Shown one piece after another: positions 51,399 through 60,450 of a stretch of 64,000 nucleotides of DNA; positions within the stretch are counted from its first letter, which is position 1, and each line of letters starts with the position of its first letter. The DNA lies in assembly GCA_964622545.1 (NCBI GenBank), contig CAZUQM010000039.1, forward strand, positions 3,913 to 67,912, read 5' to 3'. A program made the position numbers and the translations under genes. The notes under the pieces were generated by a model, which was given only the letters and a program-made list of their open reading frames with translations, was not told the origin of the DNA and searched no databases. This stretch comes from JAFGLZ01 sp964622545 (GTDB lineage: Bacteria > Planctomycetota > Phycisphaerae > UBA1845 > JAFGLZ01).

Positions 51399-51428
51399 AT
51401 TCTACACTAACGGCCTTTGGGGGGTCGA
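51399..51428 (-). promoter_or_regulatory. Possible promoter of the propeller lipoprotein gene
   Basis: On the minus strand TCGACC (51423-51428) and TAGAAT (51399-51404) are separated by 18 bp. The -10 matches five of six bases, the -35 four of six. Predicted leader about 77 nt. Near it, GCAACGCTCCCTGA at 51470-51483 repeats a sequence also found at 30487-30500. Confidence 0.4.
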
Positions 51429-51579
51429 GACGCATCTTGGGTCCGTGCGAGAAGCCGGCTTCGGAAACAGCAACGCTCCCTGAGGTGTGTTTGACCGGAC
51501 CGACCACCCAGCATCGCCATGACTACGTAGCCCGCGGGCGTAAACCGAAGGCGATCCGTACAAGCTGGTCATCCGGGCC

Positions 51580-54006
51580 TCAGTCGGCCAGTCGCCTGAT
51601 CACGAGCAGCGTCATGTCGTCGGCTTGCGGGGCATCGTTCGTGAATTGGGACACCTCGTCGAGGACGGCGACGATCAGGTGCTGGGCCGAGGCGGCGGCG
51701 TGCTCTTGGACCACCTCGGCCAGCCGTTCGGTCTGGAACATCTGACTGGCCTCGTTGGTGGCCTCGGTGATGCCGTCGGTGTACATGACGAGGCAATCGC
51801 CGGGTTCCAACGTGACCTCGAAGAGCTCGACGGGGTTGGTCTCGGCCACGGCCAGCGGAAAGCCCCCAAGCTCGAGTGTGGTGGTTCGGCCGTTCCGCAC
51901 GAAGAGGGGCGGGTTGTGGCCCGCGCTGGCGTAGACGAGGTGGTGCTCGCTGGGCGAAAGCTGGGCACAGAACATGGTGACGAAGCGGCCGGACTTGTCG
52001 CCTTCGGAGACCATGGCCTGGTTCGTCACCGCCAGGACGCGATCGGGCAAGCGACCGTCCAGGGCGGCGGCACGGGCGATGCCGCGCGTCTCGGTGGTAA
52101 GCATGGCCGCGCCGAGCCCCTTGCCCACGGCATCGCCGATCATCAGGGCCAGCCGCCGACCGCCGGTGAGGAACATGTCGTAGAAATCGCCTCCGACCTC
52201 CATGGCGGGCCTGGACAGCGCCGCCAGCTCGTAGCCCTGGACCTCGGGCGGACGCTTCGGCAGGACGCTCTGCTGGACCTCGCGGGCCAGCTCCATCTCG
52301 CGGGCGAGCCGCTCCTTCTCGGCCGTTGTGGCTCGGAGCTCCTGGAGGTAGGCGGCGAGCTTGCCGCTCATGTTGTTGAGCGTTCGCGCGAGGTAGCCGA
52401 TCTCATCGCCGCCGCGGACGGGCACGTCGAGGTTGACCGGCTCGGCATCCCTATCGGAGGTCTGGAGACGATCGGCGATCTCCAGCACGCGCTCGCCGAG
52501 CCCCCGGGCCACGCTCATGCCGGCGATCAGGCTGCCGAAGATCGCCAGATCGACGAGCAGCGTCAGGCCGATGGGCATGTTCCGCAGCGCGCGGATCCGC
52601 CCGGCCAGGGCCGAGGTGATGGTGATGAGACGGAGCGGGGGATCGGCAATGAGCGCCTCGCCCAGGTACCACTCCGTGCCGGCGTGGCTGATCAGCCTTG
52701 GCTGGCCCTGGAAGGACTCTTCGGGAATGGGCACTCCGTTCAGCTCGGGCGGACCGCGGCTATAGACGGGGCTGCCGACGTCGTCCAAGACGAGGAAGCC
52801 CTCCAGGAGGGCGACGTTGCCGAGTGGGTACCCCTCCTCGCGCCACACGACGATGCCCGTGAGGACCTTATCCGGCGTGGCGGGCAGGGTGGCCACGCCA
52901 CGGATGGCCTCGAGGTCCTCCTGGAGCGGGTCCGGCACGACGAAGAGGGACACACCGAAGCGATCCAGCACCTCCACATCACGCGGAGACATGAGGCGTT
53001 CGACGAGACGGCGCTCGGTCACCACGAGGTCCCGGTAGGCATCGTCCCTGGCCCGCCAACTCGCCAACTTCTCGCGGCGCAGCTCGTCGGAGTAGTCGGG
53101 CCGGTCGTATTCGCACGCCCAACCGCGGAGGAGCTCGATATGCCGCTCGATATCGTTGCGGTTCTCGTAGGCAAGCCACTGTGTCGACCATCGGGCGTAG
53201 TAGGAGGCGCGGTCGAGGGTGGACCAGACGGTGAGACCGCCGATGGCGTAGACGGGGACCAGGCCGGCGACCAGGACGAGCATCATGAGCTTGCCGTACA
53301 GCGGCAGATCGTCCCACTTGCCGGACCTGACCTGGCCCTCGAAGCCGCGGTCGACCTTGCCCCAGAAGCGTTGGCAGAAGATGGGCCCGCGGACGATCAT
53401 GGGCGAGCCGGCCTTGAGCAGCGCCGGAGCGAGCACGATGCAGGGCAGCGCGTTGCCCACGAACCACCGCAAGAACTGAATCATGTAGTAGGACTGCGGT
53501 CGGATCTCATCGGCGAGGGCGTGGCGGAGGATGCTTTCGCCGGCGCCGGTGAGGGCGCCCAGGCCGTTGCCGATGACGCAGCCGACGATGATGAGCCCGA
53601 ACCAGTCGCGGTTGGAACGGAGCCGGGGATCCAGGCGGCGATAGCGGAACCACAGCGCCGCCACGAGGCATTGGACGGCGTTGCCCGCTATGAAAAGGCT
53701 CGGCGGCGCGCCCAGCAGCGCGTTGCCCAGCATCGGGCCGACGACGCCGGGCAGCAGACCGAAGATGCCGAACCAGATCGGCAGTACCACCTGGAACGCG
53801 GCCGCGGGCCAGAAGACCGCCACCACGTGCGACTCGTCGACGCCGAAGGTCATCGTGCCGAGCGTGGCGGATAAGGCGATGGGAACCAGAAGGTAGAGAC
53901 TGACAAGGAGGTGCCCGGGCGGCAGGAACCTGACCTTCTCGTCCGGGCCGACGCGCCAGACGGCCTCACCGTCGGGTGGTTCCGGTCTGAAGATCGGTTC
54001 GTCCAT
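51580..54006 (-). CDS. MASE1-HAMP-PP2C (RsbU/SpoIIE-type) membrane phosphatase
   Basis: 808 residues. Residues about 30-230 contain seven or eight helices of the MASE1-like sensory type (VAVFWPAAAFQVVLPIWFGIFGLLPGVVG). A further helix near 255, a periplasmic segment of about 200 residues, another helix near 485 and a HAMP region (RGLGERVLEIADRL... GDEIGYLARTLNNM) follow. The PP2C phosphatase domain spans about 575-805 (AMEVGGDFYDMF, MIGDAVGKGLGAAML, VYASAGHNPPL, MYTDGITEATN, ADDMTLLVIRR), with metal-binding Asp residues in place. It should dephosphorylate an anti-sigma antagonist in a partner-switching stress pathway; no partner genes are in the window. AGGAAG precedes ATG 54006. Confidence 0.92.
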   Translation of the reverse strand: MDEPIFRPEPPDGEAVWRVGPDEKVRFLPPGHLLVSLYLLVPIALSATLGTMTFGVDESHVVAVFWPAAAFQVVLPIWFGIFGLLPGVVGPMLGNALLGAPPSLFIAGNAVQCLVAALWFRYRRLDPRLRSNRDWFGLIIVGCVIGNGLGALTGAGESILRHALADEIRPQSYYMIQFLRWFVGNALPCIVLAPALLKAGSPMIVRGPIFCQRFWGKVDRGFEGQVRSGKWDDLPLYGKLMMLVLVAGLVPVYAIGGLTVWSTLDRASYYARWSTQWLAYENRNDIERHIELLRGWACEYDRPDYSDELRREKLASWRARDDAYRDLVVTERRLVERLMSPRDVEVLDRFGVSLFVVPDPLQEDLEAIRGVATLPATPDKVLTGIVVWREEGYPLGNVALLEGFLVLDDVGSPVYSRGPPELNGVPIPEESFQGQPRLISHAGTEWYLGEALIADPPLRLITITSALAGRIRALRNMPIGLTLLVDLAIFGSLIAGMSVARGLGERVLEIADRLQTSDRDAEPVNLDVPVRGGDEIGYLARTLNNMSGKLAAYLQELRATTAEKERLAREMELAREVQQSVLPKRPPEVQGYELAALSRPAMEVGGDFYDMFLTGGRRLALMIGDAVGKGLGAAMLTTETRGIARAAALDGRLPDRVLAVTNQAMVSEGDKSGRFVTMFCAQLSPSEHHLVYASAGHNPPLFVRNGRTTTLELGGFPLAVAETNPVELFEVTLEPGDCLVMYTDGITEATNEASQMFQTERLAEVVQEHAAASAQHLIVAVLDEVSQFTNDAPQADDMTLLVIRRLAD

Positions 54007-54071
54007 GCGCGGCTTCCTGGCTCACCAGCAAGACCACGTCGGCGTCGCCGCCGCCATTCGGGCGGACCCTG

Positions 54072-56483
54072 TTACGGCAGGCGTTGGGCCTCGACGCCAT
54101 CGAGCGTCTCGACGGACAGCTCGTAGCCGGCGGGCACGTCCACATGGTACGTCAGCTTCTTGCCGTCGCGCTGCCATGACACGTCGATGGCGCCGCCCGC
54201 GAGCGGGATTCGTCCGCGGCACCATGTCGGGTTGAGATCGGCGAAACGGAGCTGCACCTGCTTGTTCACCGGGTCGATGCCGTGGACGCCCAGCACGTCG
54301 CGGTAGAGGGTGTAGACGATGTGCGAGGCGAAACCGTGGTTGCAGCTCGCGCGCGGCTTGACGTTCTCCCACAAGGTACCGGTGCGATCGGCCATGTAGA
54401 GCAGAAAGTCGACCGACTCGTCCAGCACCTGCTGGCAGCGGCCGGCGAGGCTGAGCAGCTCGATCCGCAGCATGTTGCCGATGAACGAGTTGGCCTCGTG
54501 GACCTTGGGAAAGGCCTTGGTCTGCTCGCGTTTCGGGCCGAACTGCTCGCAGAGCTTCTTCCAAAGCTCGGGGTGCGTCTCGGGCGAGGCCACGTCGAAG
54601 AAGAAGGCGTAGTATTGGCAGACCTCGCTATGGTTGTTGGTCACGGTAAGCTTGCCGTTCTTTCGCACGGCGTTGTCGACAAAGAACTCCCCCTGGCCCG
54701 CCTGCTCGCGGATGGTGCGGCGGATCGCGCCGGCTTGCTTGCGCAGGGCCGTGTTGTCGTACATGCGACCGGCGGCCGCGAGCGCGCCGGCGTAGAGCAT
54801 GTTGGTCGGGTAGTTGACGTCCTGGGTGAAGCGGTTGGCCTTGGACCACTCGATGAAGACCCAGCTCTCGAGCTGCTCGAGCAGGCCGTCGTCGTTGAGG
54901 AACGGCTTGAAGTACTCGAAGAGGGCCATGACCTTGGGTTCGAGGGCACGGACCATCTCGACGTCACCGCTGCGGGCAAGGTAGTGCTCGAGCTGCACCA
55001 CGAACCACAAAGCCCAGTTGGGGATGAACACGCCGTTGTAGTGGTCGGCCGGGTAGCACATCGGCAGCATGCCCTCGGGCAGGTGCTCGAACCGATCCGG
55101 CAGGAGGAAGTTCTGGTAGAAGTTCTGCTCGACGGCCGTGTCGCCGGACAGGACGAAGGCCGATCGGGCGGTGAAGAAGCTGTCACAGAGCCAGCCGGCG
55201 CGCTCGCGCGATGGGCAGTCCATGAAGATGTCGGTGGCGTTCTGGGCGAAGGTCTCGCGGCCGGCGGCGAAGAGCTTGTTGAGCCGGTCGTCGCTGGCGG
55301 CGAAGTGGGCCTCCCACACGTCGGGGTTGACGTATTCCCGCAAGTAGACGCCCGACACGTCGCAGTCGGCGTCTAGCGTGATCAGCTTGAGGTAGCGCAT
55401 GGTGTACGGCTCGAAAGTCTCGAAGCGCGTCTCGCCGACGGGCAGGTCGAGCTGGACGATGTTGACGCAGCCCATGCGCTTGAAGTCGACGTCCTCACCG
55501 GTGAGGATCTCGTCGAACAAGATGTAGAGCCGCGTCGGCTTGCGACAGGTGACGGTCAGGCCGATGAAGCCGCTGTAGTTGACGCCGAGATCGAGAACGG
55601 CGTAGACGTTCGTGCCGAGGGTGATCGTCTCGTCGAAAGGCAGCGGTCGATCGACGGTCTCGCCCGGTTTGGTGGCGATCTTCTGGAGATCGAGCGAGGG
55701 GATGACGGTGAGCTCGTCCTTCGGGTAGCCGCCCAGCTTGGGACCGACGTCCTTGAGCGAGCGATCCATCCAGGGCTTTTTGACCTCCTGGCCGCACTCG
55801 ACAGCGCCCTTCGAGACGAACCATGCCGCGGGCCTGCACGTGTAGCGGGAATAGGGCACGCCTCGCGGCAGGAGCTTCTTGGTCGGCTGGACCGCGCACG
55901 CGACGGGCTTGATGGCCGCCGAAGCGTCGGCCCGCCACCCGCCGTGATCCTTGGTGAGCCGGTAGACCTCCGAGAACGGCCGCTGGAAGCTGTAGCGCTG
56001 CACCTTCTGGAGGCGCTCGTCGAGGATCGTGGCCTCGAAGCCCAGACCCTTGCTGCCGGTGGCGGCGAGCACACGGTCACCGACGAGCACCTCGGCCTGG
56101 AGGAACGAGGGCTGATCGAGCAGATAGTAGCTGTTGGCGTTGTAGCCGGCGACCTCGATGGCGACGACGTTGCGACCCTTCGTCAGCAGCGGCGTGATGT
56201 CCCACTCGTCGATGCGGTAGTAGCCATGACCGGCCCGGGCCGGTCCGCAACCGCAGAAACGACCGTTGACCCAGGCGCGGTAGCGCGTCGAGGCGGTCAG
56301 ACGAAGGCAGACCTGCCGGTCGGCCGGCGCCTCGACGACGGCACGGAAGCCGACGAAGAGGTTCTTCTCTTCGGCGCGTCCCTTGGGCCACACGGGTTCG
56401 GCCTGGTGAAACGTAGTGGGTCCGGCCAGGCACGTCGCGGCGGCGGACAGGGGCAGCAAGCTCAACAGGTCACGACTTCGCAT
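54072..56483 (-). CDS. GH78-like alpha-L-rhamnosidase, secreted
   Basis: 803 residues. GGAGG precedes ATG 56483; the signal peptide is MRSRDLLSLLPLSAAATCLA. N-terminal beta-sandwich domains (RLTASTRYRAWVNGRF... GYYRIDEWDITPLLTKGRNVVAIEVAG) are followed by the (alpha/alpha)6 barrel. D422-C-P-S-R-E427 holds the usual acidic pair, in the shorter DCPSRERAGW form, with FIEWSKANRFTQDVNYPTNM and GTLWENVKPRASCNHGFASH giving the second acid and His. It should release terminal L-rhamnose outside the cytoplasm. It is 203 bp from the divergent DUF1080/ABC operon, suggesting shared control. Confidence 0.88.
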   Translation of the reverse strand: MRSRDLLSLLPLSAAATCLAGPTTFHQAEPVWPKGRAEEKNLFVGFRAVVEAPADRQVCLRLTASTRYRAWVNGRFCGCGPARAGHGYYRIDEWDITPLLTKGRNVVAIEVAGYNANSYYLLDQPSFLQAEVLVGDRVLAATGSKGLGFEATILDERLQKVQRYSFQRPFSEVYRLTKDHGGWRADASAAIKPVACAVQPTKKLLPRGVPYSRYTCRPAAWFVSKGAVECGQEVKKPWMDRSLKDVGPKLGGYPKDELTVIPSLDLQKIATKPGETVDRPLPFDETITLGTNVYAVLDLGVNYSGFIGLTVTCRKPTRLYILFDEILTGEDVDFKRMGCVNIVQLDLPVGETRFETFEPYTMRYLKLITLDADCDVSGVYLREYVNPDVWEAHFAASDDRLNKLFAAGRETFAQNATDIFMDCPSRERAGWLCDSFFTARSAFVLSGDTAVEQNFYQNFLLPDRFEHLPEGMLPMCYPADHYNGVFIPNWALWFVVQLEHYLARSGDVEMVRALEPKVMALFEYFKPFLNDDGLLEQLESWVFIEWSKANRFTQDVNYPTNMLYAGALAAAGRMYDNTALRKQAGAIRRTIREQAGQGEFFVDNAVRKNGKLTVTNNHSEVCQYYAFFFDVASPETHPELWKKLCEQFGPKREQTKAFPKVHEANSFIGNMLRIELLSLAGRCQQVLDESVDFLLYMADRTGTLWENVKPRASCNHGFASHIVYTLYRDVLGVHGIDPVNKQVQLRFADLNPTWCRGRIPLAGGAIDVSWQRDGKKLTYHVDVPAGYELSVETLDGVEAQRLP

Positions 56484-56686
56484 GGTGGTCCTCCGGGTCG
56501 GGTCGTGCACGCTACGCTGGCCATAGTCTACTCGGAAACGCCGAACGGAGCATCACGCACGGCCCGGCTCGCCGGCGCTATGGAACCGGGACGATGGCCA
56601 ACGGCCTCGACGGATACTAGACTGATGCCCGGATTTCGTCGCGACACGCCGTGAGTCGTGCAAGGCGTTCCAGAAAGGGGTGACGC

Positions 56687-57853
56687 GTGGGGCCTGTGTC
56701 AGTGATCCGGATGAGCGTGCTTTCGGTGGTACTCCTCGGCGTCGGTCAGGCCGCGGCCGGGGCGCCTGTCAATGCGTTGTCGCCGCAGGAGGTGGACGAC
56801 GGCTGGCTGCTCTTGTTCGACGGCGAGACGGCATTCGGATGGCTGGCCCACGGGGCGTCCAAGGTCTACCCGAAGGACGGGATGCTGGTCGTCGAGCCGG
56901 GTAGGCACGGATGGGTGAGCACGACGACGCAGTTCGCTGCGTTGGTGATGCGGTGTCAGATCAAGACCAGGGCGCGTCATCCCGTCGCGCTGGCGTGCTG
57001 CGTGTTGCCCCATACCGAGGCGGGCAAGGAGGGGCTCAAACCCATCGGCGTGGGGTATCGGGGCCTGGAGCTGGCCATGACCGACGTAGGCCGCGCCGAC
57101 TGGCAAGACCTGGAGGTTCGGGTCGAGGGCAAGGCGATCGCGCTACGATTAGGCGGCAAGGTCGTGATCGAGCGCAAGCTACAGCACTCGGCAAGAGGTC
57201 ATATCGGGTTCCTGTGCGAGGACGGCGACGCGCGGATCATGCTCCGCAATGTGGCGCTCAAGCCGCTCGGTCTGCAGGCCATCTTCAACGGCAAGGACCT
57301 GACGGGCTGGAAGCCCTATCCGGGCAAGGCGGGCACCTACACGGTGGAGCCCGGTGGCGTGCTGCACGCGGTGGGAGGCTTGGGCTCGATTACGGCCCCG
57401 GGCCTCTACAAGGACTTCGTGCTCCAACTCGACGGGAAGACGGGAGCCAAGGGCTTCCAGAACAGCGGCATCTTCTTCCGATCGATCCCCGGAGCGTTTA
57501 TCCAGGGCTACGAAATCCAGATCTTCAACGAATGGGAGGGCAATGACCGCACGAAGCCCAAGGACTGGGGCACGGGCGCGGTCTATCGCAGACAGGCCGC
57601 CCGCAAGGTATGGTCGAACAAGGGCGAGTGGTTCACGATGACGATCATCGCCCACGGCAAGCATATCGCCACGTGGGTCAACGGGCATCAGACCGCCGAC
57701 TGGATCGACAACCGACCGCGTCACAAGAACCCCCGTCGCGGCTACCGGCCCGAGGCGGGCGAGATCATCATCCAGGCCCACGACAAGAACAGCTTGTTGT
57801 GGTTCCGTGACATCCGCATCGACGAGTATCCCGATGTGCCCGTGACACCGTGA
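56687..57853 (+). CDS. Secreted protein with two DUF1080 (3-keto-disaccharide hydrolase) domains
   Basis: 388 residues. The GTG at 56687 follows AAAGGGG; an ATG at 56711 is the alternative. A signal peptide (about 5-25) leads to domain 1 (about 38-190: GWLLLFDGETAFGWLA... DVGRADWQDLEVRVEGKAI) and domain 2 (about 195-385: AIFNGKDLTGWKPY... QNSGIFFRSIPGAFIQGYEIQIFNEW... NGHQTADW... GEIIIQAHD). Domain 2 has the complete motif set. DUF1080 proteins include lyases or hydrolases of 3-keto-glycosides; others may only bind sugars. It is 20 bp before the sugar-binding lipoprotein gene, so it belongs to that transporter operon. Confidence 0.88.
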   Translation: MGPVSVIRMSVLSVVLLGVGQAAAGAPVNALSPQEVDDGWLLLFDGETAFGWLAHGASKVYPKDGMLVVEPGRHGWVSTTTQFAALVMRCQIKTRARHPVALACCVLPHTEAGKEGLKPIGVGYRGLELAMTDVGRADWQDLEVRVEGKAIALRLGGKVVIERKLQHSARGHIGFLCEDGDARIMLRNVALKPLGLQAIFNGKDLTGWKPYPGKAGTYTVEPGGVLHAVGGLGSITAPGLYKDFVLQLDGKTGAKGFQNSGIFFRSIPGAFIQGYEIQIFNEWEGNDRTKPKDWGTGAVYRRQAARKVWSNKGEWFTMTIIAHGKHIATWVNGHQTADWIDNRPRHKNPRRGYRPEAGEIIIQAHDKNSLLWFRDIRIDEYPDVPVTP

Positions 57854-57872
57854 CGTGAAGGAGCCAAGCCAC

Positions 57873-58901
57873 ATGCGTTGCCGCTCAACACGTATCCGGC
57901 CGCAGCCCTGGCGGGTTGTCGGCATCTTGACCCTGTGCTTCGCAGGCCTCGCCCTGCCGGCGTGTCGCCAGCACGGCGGCCCGGCGGGCTCTTCCGAAGG
58001 CGGCACCGGGGCCAAGCGACCGGACCTGTACGTCGAGGTCTCGGCCCTGGGCAACCTCGAGTACTTCTACGACCACAAGCTCGGCATGAAGAAGGCGGGC
58101 GAGCTGCTTGGCGTGAAGACCGAGTACAAGGGCCCGGCCGACTTGGACATCCAGGCGATGGTCTCGGCGCTCGAGCTAGCCATCGCGCGCAAGCCCGGCG
58201 GTCTGGTGGTGGTCGGGTTCGACGACGCCCTGACGCCGGTGATCAACAAGGCGGTGGAGGCGGGGATCCCGGTGGTCACGGTCGACGCCGACCTGCCGAA
58301 GTCGAAGCGTATCGCGTTCGTAGGCACGGGCAACCACAACGCGGGGTATCAAGGCGGCAAGAAGCTCGCCGAGCTGATCGGCGGCAAGGGCAAGGTGGCC
58401 CTGCTGACGCGGACCGGCCAGAGCAACCTGAACGAGCGGATCAACGGGTACAAGGCCGCGCTGGGTGAGCATCCGGACATCGAGATCGTGGGCGTGAAGA
58501 ACACCGAGGCCGACCCGGCCAAGGCGACGCAGGTGGTCTCGCTGCTGTGTCAGCGCTACCCGGACCTGGCGGGCATCGCGTGCGTGGAGGCCGCCGGCGG
58601 CGCCGGCGCGGCCACGGCCGTCAAGGAGGCCGGACGCGTCGGTCAGGTGAAGATCGTGGCGATGGATCGCGGCAACGCGGTGCTTCGCTATATCAAGGAG
58701 GGCGTGATCCAGGCGACGGTCGCGCAGCAGACCGCGCTGATGCCGGTCTATGCCGTCATGATTCTCTATCAGCTCAACCACTTGGACGTGGCCGTCAGCA
58801 GCGACAACGTGGCGGCCGGCGTGACCGGCGTGCCGCCGCGCGTCGACACCGGCGTGGTCATCGTCGACAAGGACAACTGCGAGTACTTCCTCCGCGGGTG
58901 A
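57873..58901 (+). CDS. Sugar ABC transporter substrate-binding lipoprotein (RbsB type)
   Basis: 342 residues. AAGGAG precedes ATG 57873. Lipobox ALPAC with Cys31. The mature protein has the type I periplasmic-binding fold of the ribose/xylose/rhamnose group (YFYDHKLGMKKAGELLGV; GIPVVTVDADLP; RIAFVGTGNHNAGYQGGKKLAELIGGKG; VAMDRGNAVLRYIKEGVIQATVAQQ). It captures a monosaccharide and delivers it to the permease. Rhamnose is plausible given the GH78 gene nearby, but the sequence does not prove it. Confidence 0.93.
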   Translation: MRCRSTRIRPQPWRVVGILTLCFAGLALPACRQHGGPAGSSEGGTGAKRPDLYVEVSALGNLEYFYDHKLGMKKAGELLGVKTEYKGPADLDIQAMVSALELAIARKPGGLVVVGFDDALTPVINKAVEAGIPVVTVDADLPKSKRIAFVGTGNHNAGYQGGKKLAELIGGKGKVALLTRTGQSNLNERINGYKAALGEHPDIEIVGVKNTEADPAKATQVVSLLCQRYPDLAGIACVEAAGGAGAATAVKEAGRVGQVKIVAMDRGNAVLRYIKEGVIQATVAQQTALMPVYAVMILYQLNHLDVAVSSDNVAAGVTGVPPRVDTGVVIVDKDNCEYFLRG

Positions 58902-58905
58902 TGCC

Positions 58906-60450
58906 ATGAGTGACCTTGGCCTGGCCCTGCGGGTCAGCGGCCTGAGCAAGCGGTTCGGCGTCGTGCAGGCGCTGCAAGACGTGCGGCTGGAGGTCGGCGC
59001 GGGCGAGGTGATGGCCCTGGTCGGCGAGAACGGAGCCGGCAAGAGCACGCTGATCAACATCCTGGCCGGCACGCTTCAGCCGGATGTCGGTACGATCGAG
59101 CTGGCGGGCCGGGCCGTACGCTTTCGTTCCGCGCGGGACGCCCTGCTGTCCGGCATCGCCGCGGTGTTCCAAGAGTTGAGCCTGGTCGGAACGCTGTCGG
59201 TGGCGGAGAACATCTACGCGAACCGCCAGCCGGTGAACCGGCTCAACCTCATCCGTGGCGGTGAGCTGCGGCGCCGTGCCCGGCAGGCCCTGCGGATGTT
59301 GGACGTGGAGCTGGATCCGGAGACGCCGGTCAGCTCGCTCTCGCCGGCCGAGCGACAGGTGGTGGAGATCGTCAAGGCCGCGTCGGCGAACCCGTGCGTC
59401 ATGCTGTTGGACGAGCCGACCAGCTCGCTGACCCACGGTGAGAAGCAGCGGTTGTTCCGGCTGGTGCGGCACCTGCGCAGCCAGGGCGTGGCCATCGTGT
59501 TCATCTCGCACCATCTGCCGGAGGTGTTGGACCTGGCCGATCGGATCACGGTCTTCCGCGACGGCCGTTATGTGGACACCAGGCCGGCCGACGAAACCGC
59601 CGAGCAGGAGCTGATCACGCTCATGGTCGGGCGAGAGCTGCGGGACGTGTACGGGCGACGCGACGAGCCGCCGCGGAACGTCCAACCCAGATTACGTCTG
59701 GCCAGCCTGTCCCGCCGAGGCGAGTTCGCCGACGTGAGCCTGGAGGTCATGCCGGGCGAGATCGTGGGCCTGGCCGGGCTCGTCGGGGCGGGTCGCACCG
59801 CGCTCGGACGATCGGTCTTCGGTCTCGAGCCGCCGACCTCGGGGCACGTCTTCATCGACGGGCAACCCTTCATGGCCCGATCGCCGCAGTCGGCCATGCG
59901 GGCCGGCATCGCACACATCAGCGAGGATCGCAAGGAGCAGGGCCTGTTCCTGCGGCACGACGTTCGCGACAACCTGGCGGCGCCGGACCTCGGCCGGTTC
60001 GCGAACCGCTGGGGGTTCCTGCGGGATGGTGCGATCGACGCGTACGCCCGCGACGCGTGCCGGCACTTCAACGTGGCCACGCCCGACGTGCACCAGCGTG
60101 TGGATCGGCTGTCGGGCGGGAATCAGCAGAAGGTGCTGCTGGCGGCATGGGCGGGCTTGCGTCCGAAGGTGCTGATCGCCGACGAGCCGACGCGAGGCGT
60201 GGACGTCGGGGCGCGGACGGAGATCTACCGTCATCTTCGGGCGCTGGCGGCCGAGGGCACGGCGATCCTGCTGATCTCGTCCGACCTCCAGGAGATCCTC
60301 GGCATGTCCGATCGCATCGTCGTCATGCGGGCGGGCGAGGTCGCGGCGCGGTTCGACCGCACCGAGGCCACGGAGCAAGCGATCGTCGCGGCGGCGTTGG
60401 GCGCCCGGGCCGAGAGCGGCTCAGCAACGACCTCGGGGGAGACGTCATGA
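58906..60450 (+). CDS. Sugar ABC transporter ATPase, double cassette (RbsA/MglA type)
   Basis: 514 residues with two ABC domains. The first (about 5-240) has Walker A GENGAGKST, the signature LSPAERQVVEI and Walker B VMLLDEPTSSL. The second (about 260-500) has a degenerate Walker A (GLVGAGRTALG), as is usual in the second half of this family, signature LSGGNQQKVLLA and VLIADEPTRGVD. It powers import of the sugar held by the binding protein. It begins 4 bp after the binding-protein gene and its stop overlaps the permease start. Confidence 0.95.
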   Translation: MSDLGLALRVSGLSKRFGVVQALQDVRLEVGAGEVMALVGENGAGKSTLINILAGTLQPDVGTIELAGRAVRFRSARDALLSGIAAVFQELSLVGTLSVAENIYANRQPVNRLNLIRGGELRRRARQALRMLDVELDPETPVSSLSPAERQVVEIVKAASANPCVMLLDEPTSSLTHGEKQRLFRLVRHLRSQGVAIVFISHHLPEVLDLADRITVFRDGRYVDTRPADETAEQELITLMVGRELRDVYGRRDEPPRNVQPRLRLASLSRRGEFADVSLEVMPGEIVGLAGLVGAGRTALGRSVFGLEPPTSGHVFIDGQPFMARSPQSAMRAGIAHISEDRKEQGLFLRHDVRDNLAAPDLGRFANRWGFLRDGAIDAYARDACRHFNVATPDVHQRVDRLSGGNQQKVLLAAWAGLRPKVLIADEPTRGVDVGARTEIYRHLRALAAEGTAILLISSDLQEILGMSDRIVVMRAGEVAARFDRTEATEQAIVAAALGARAESGSATTSGETS

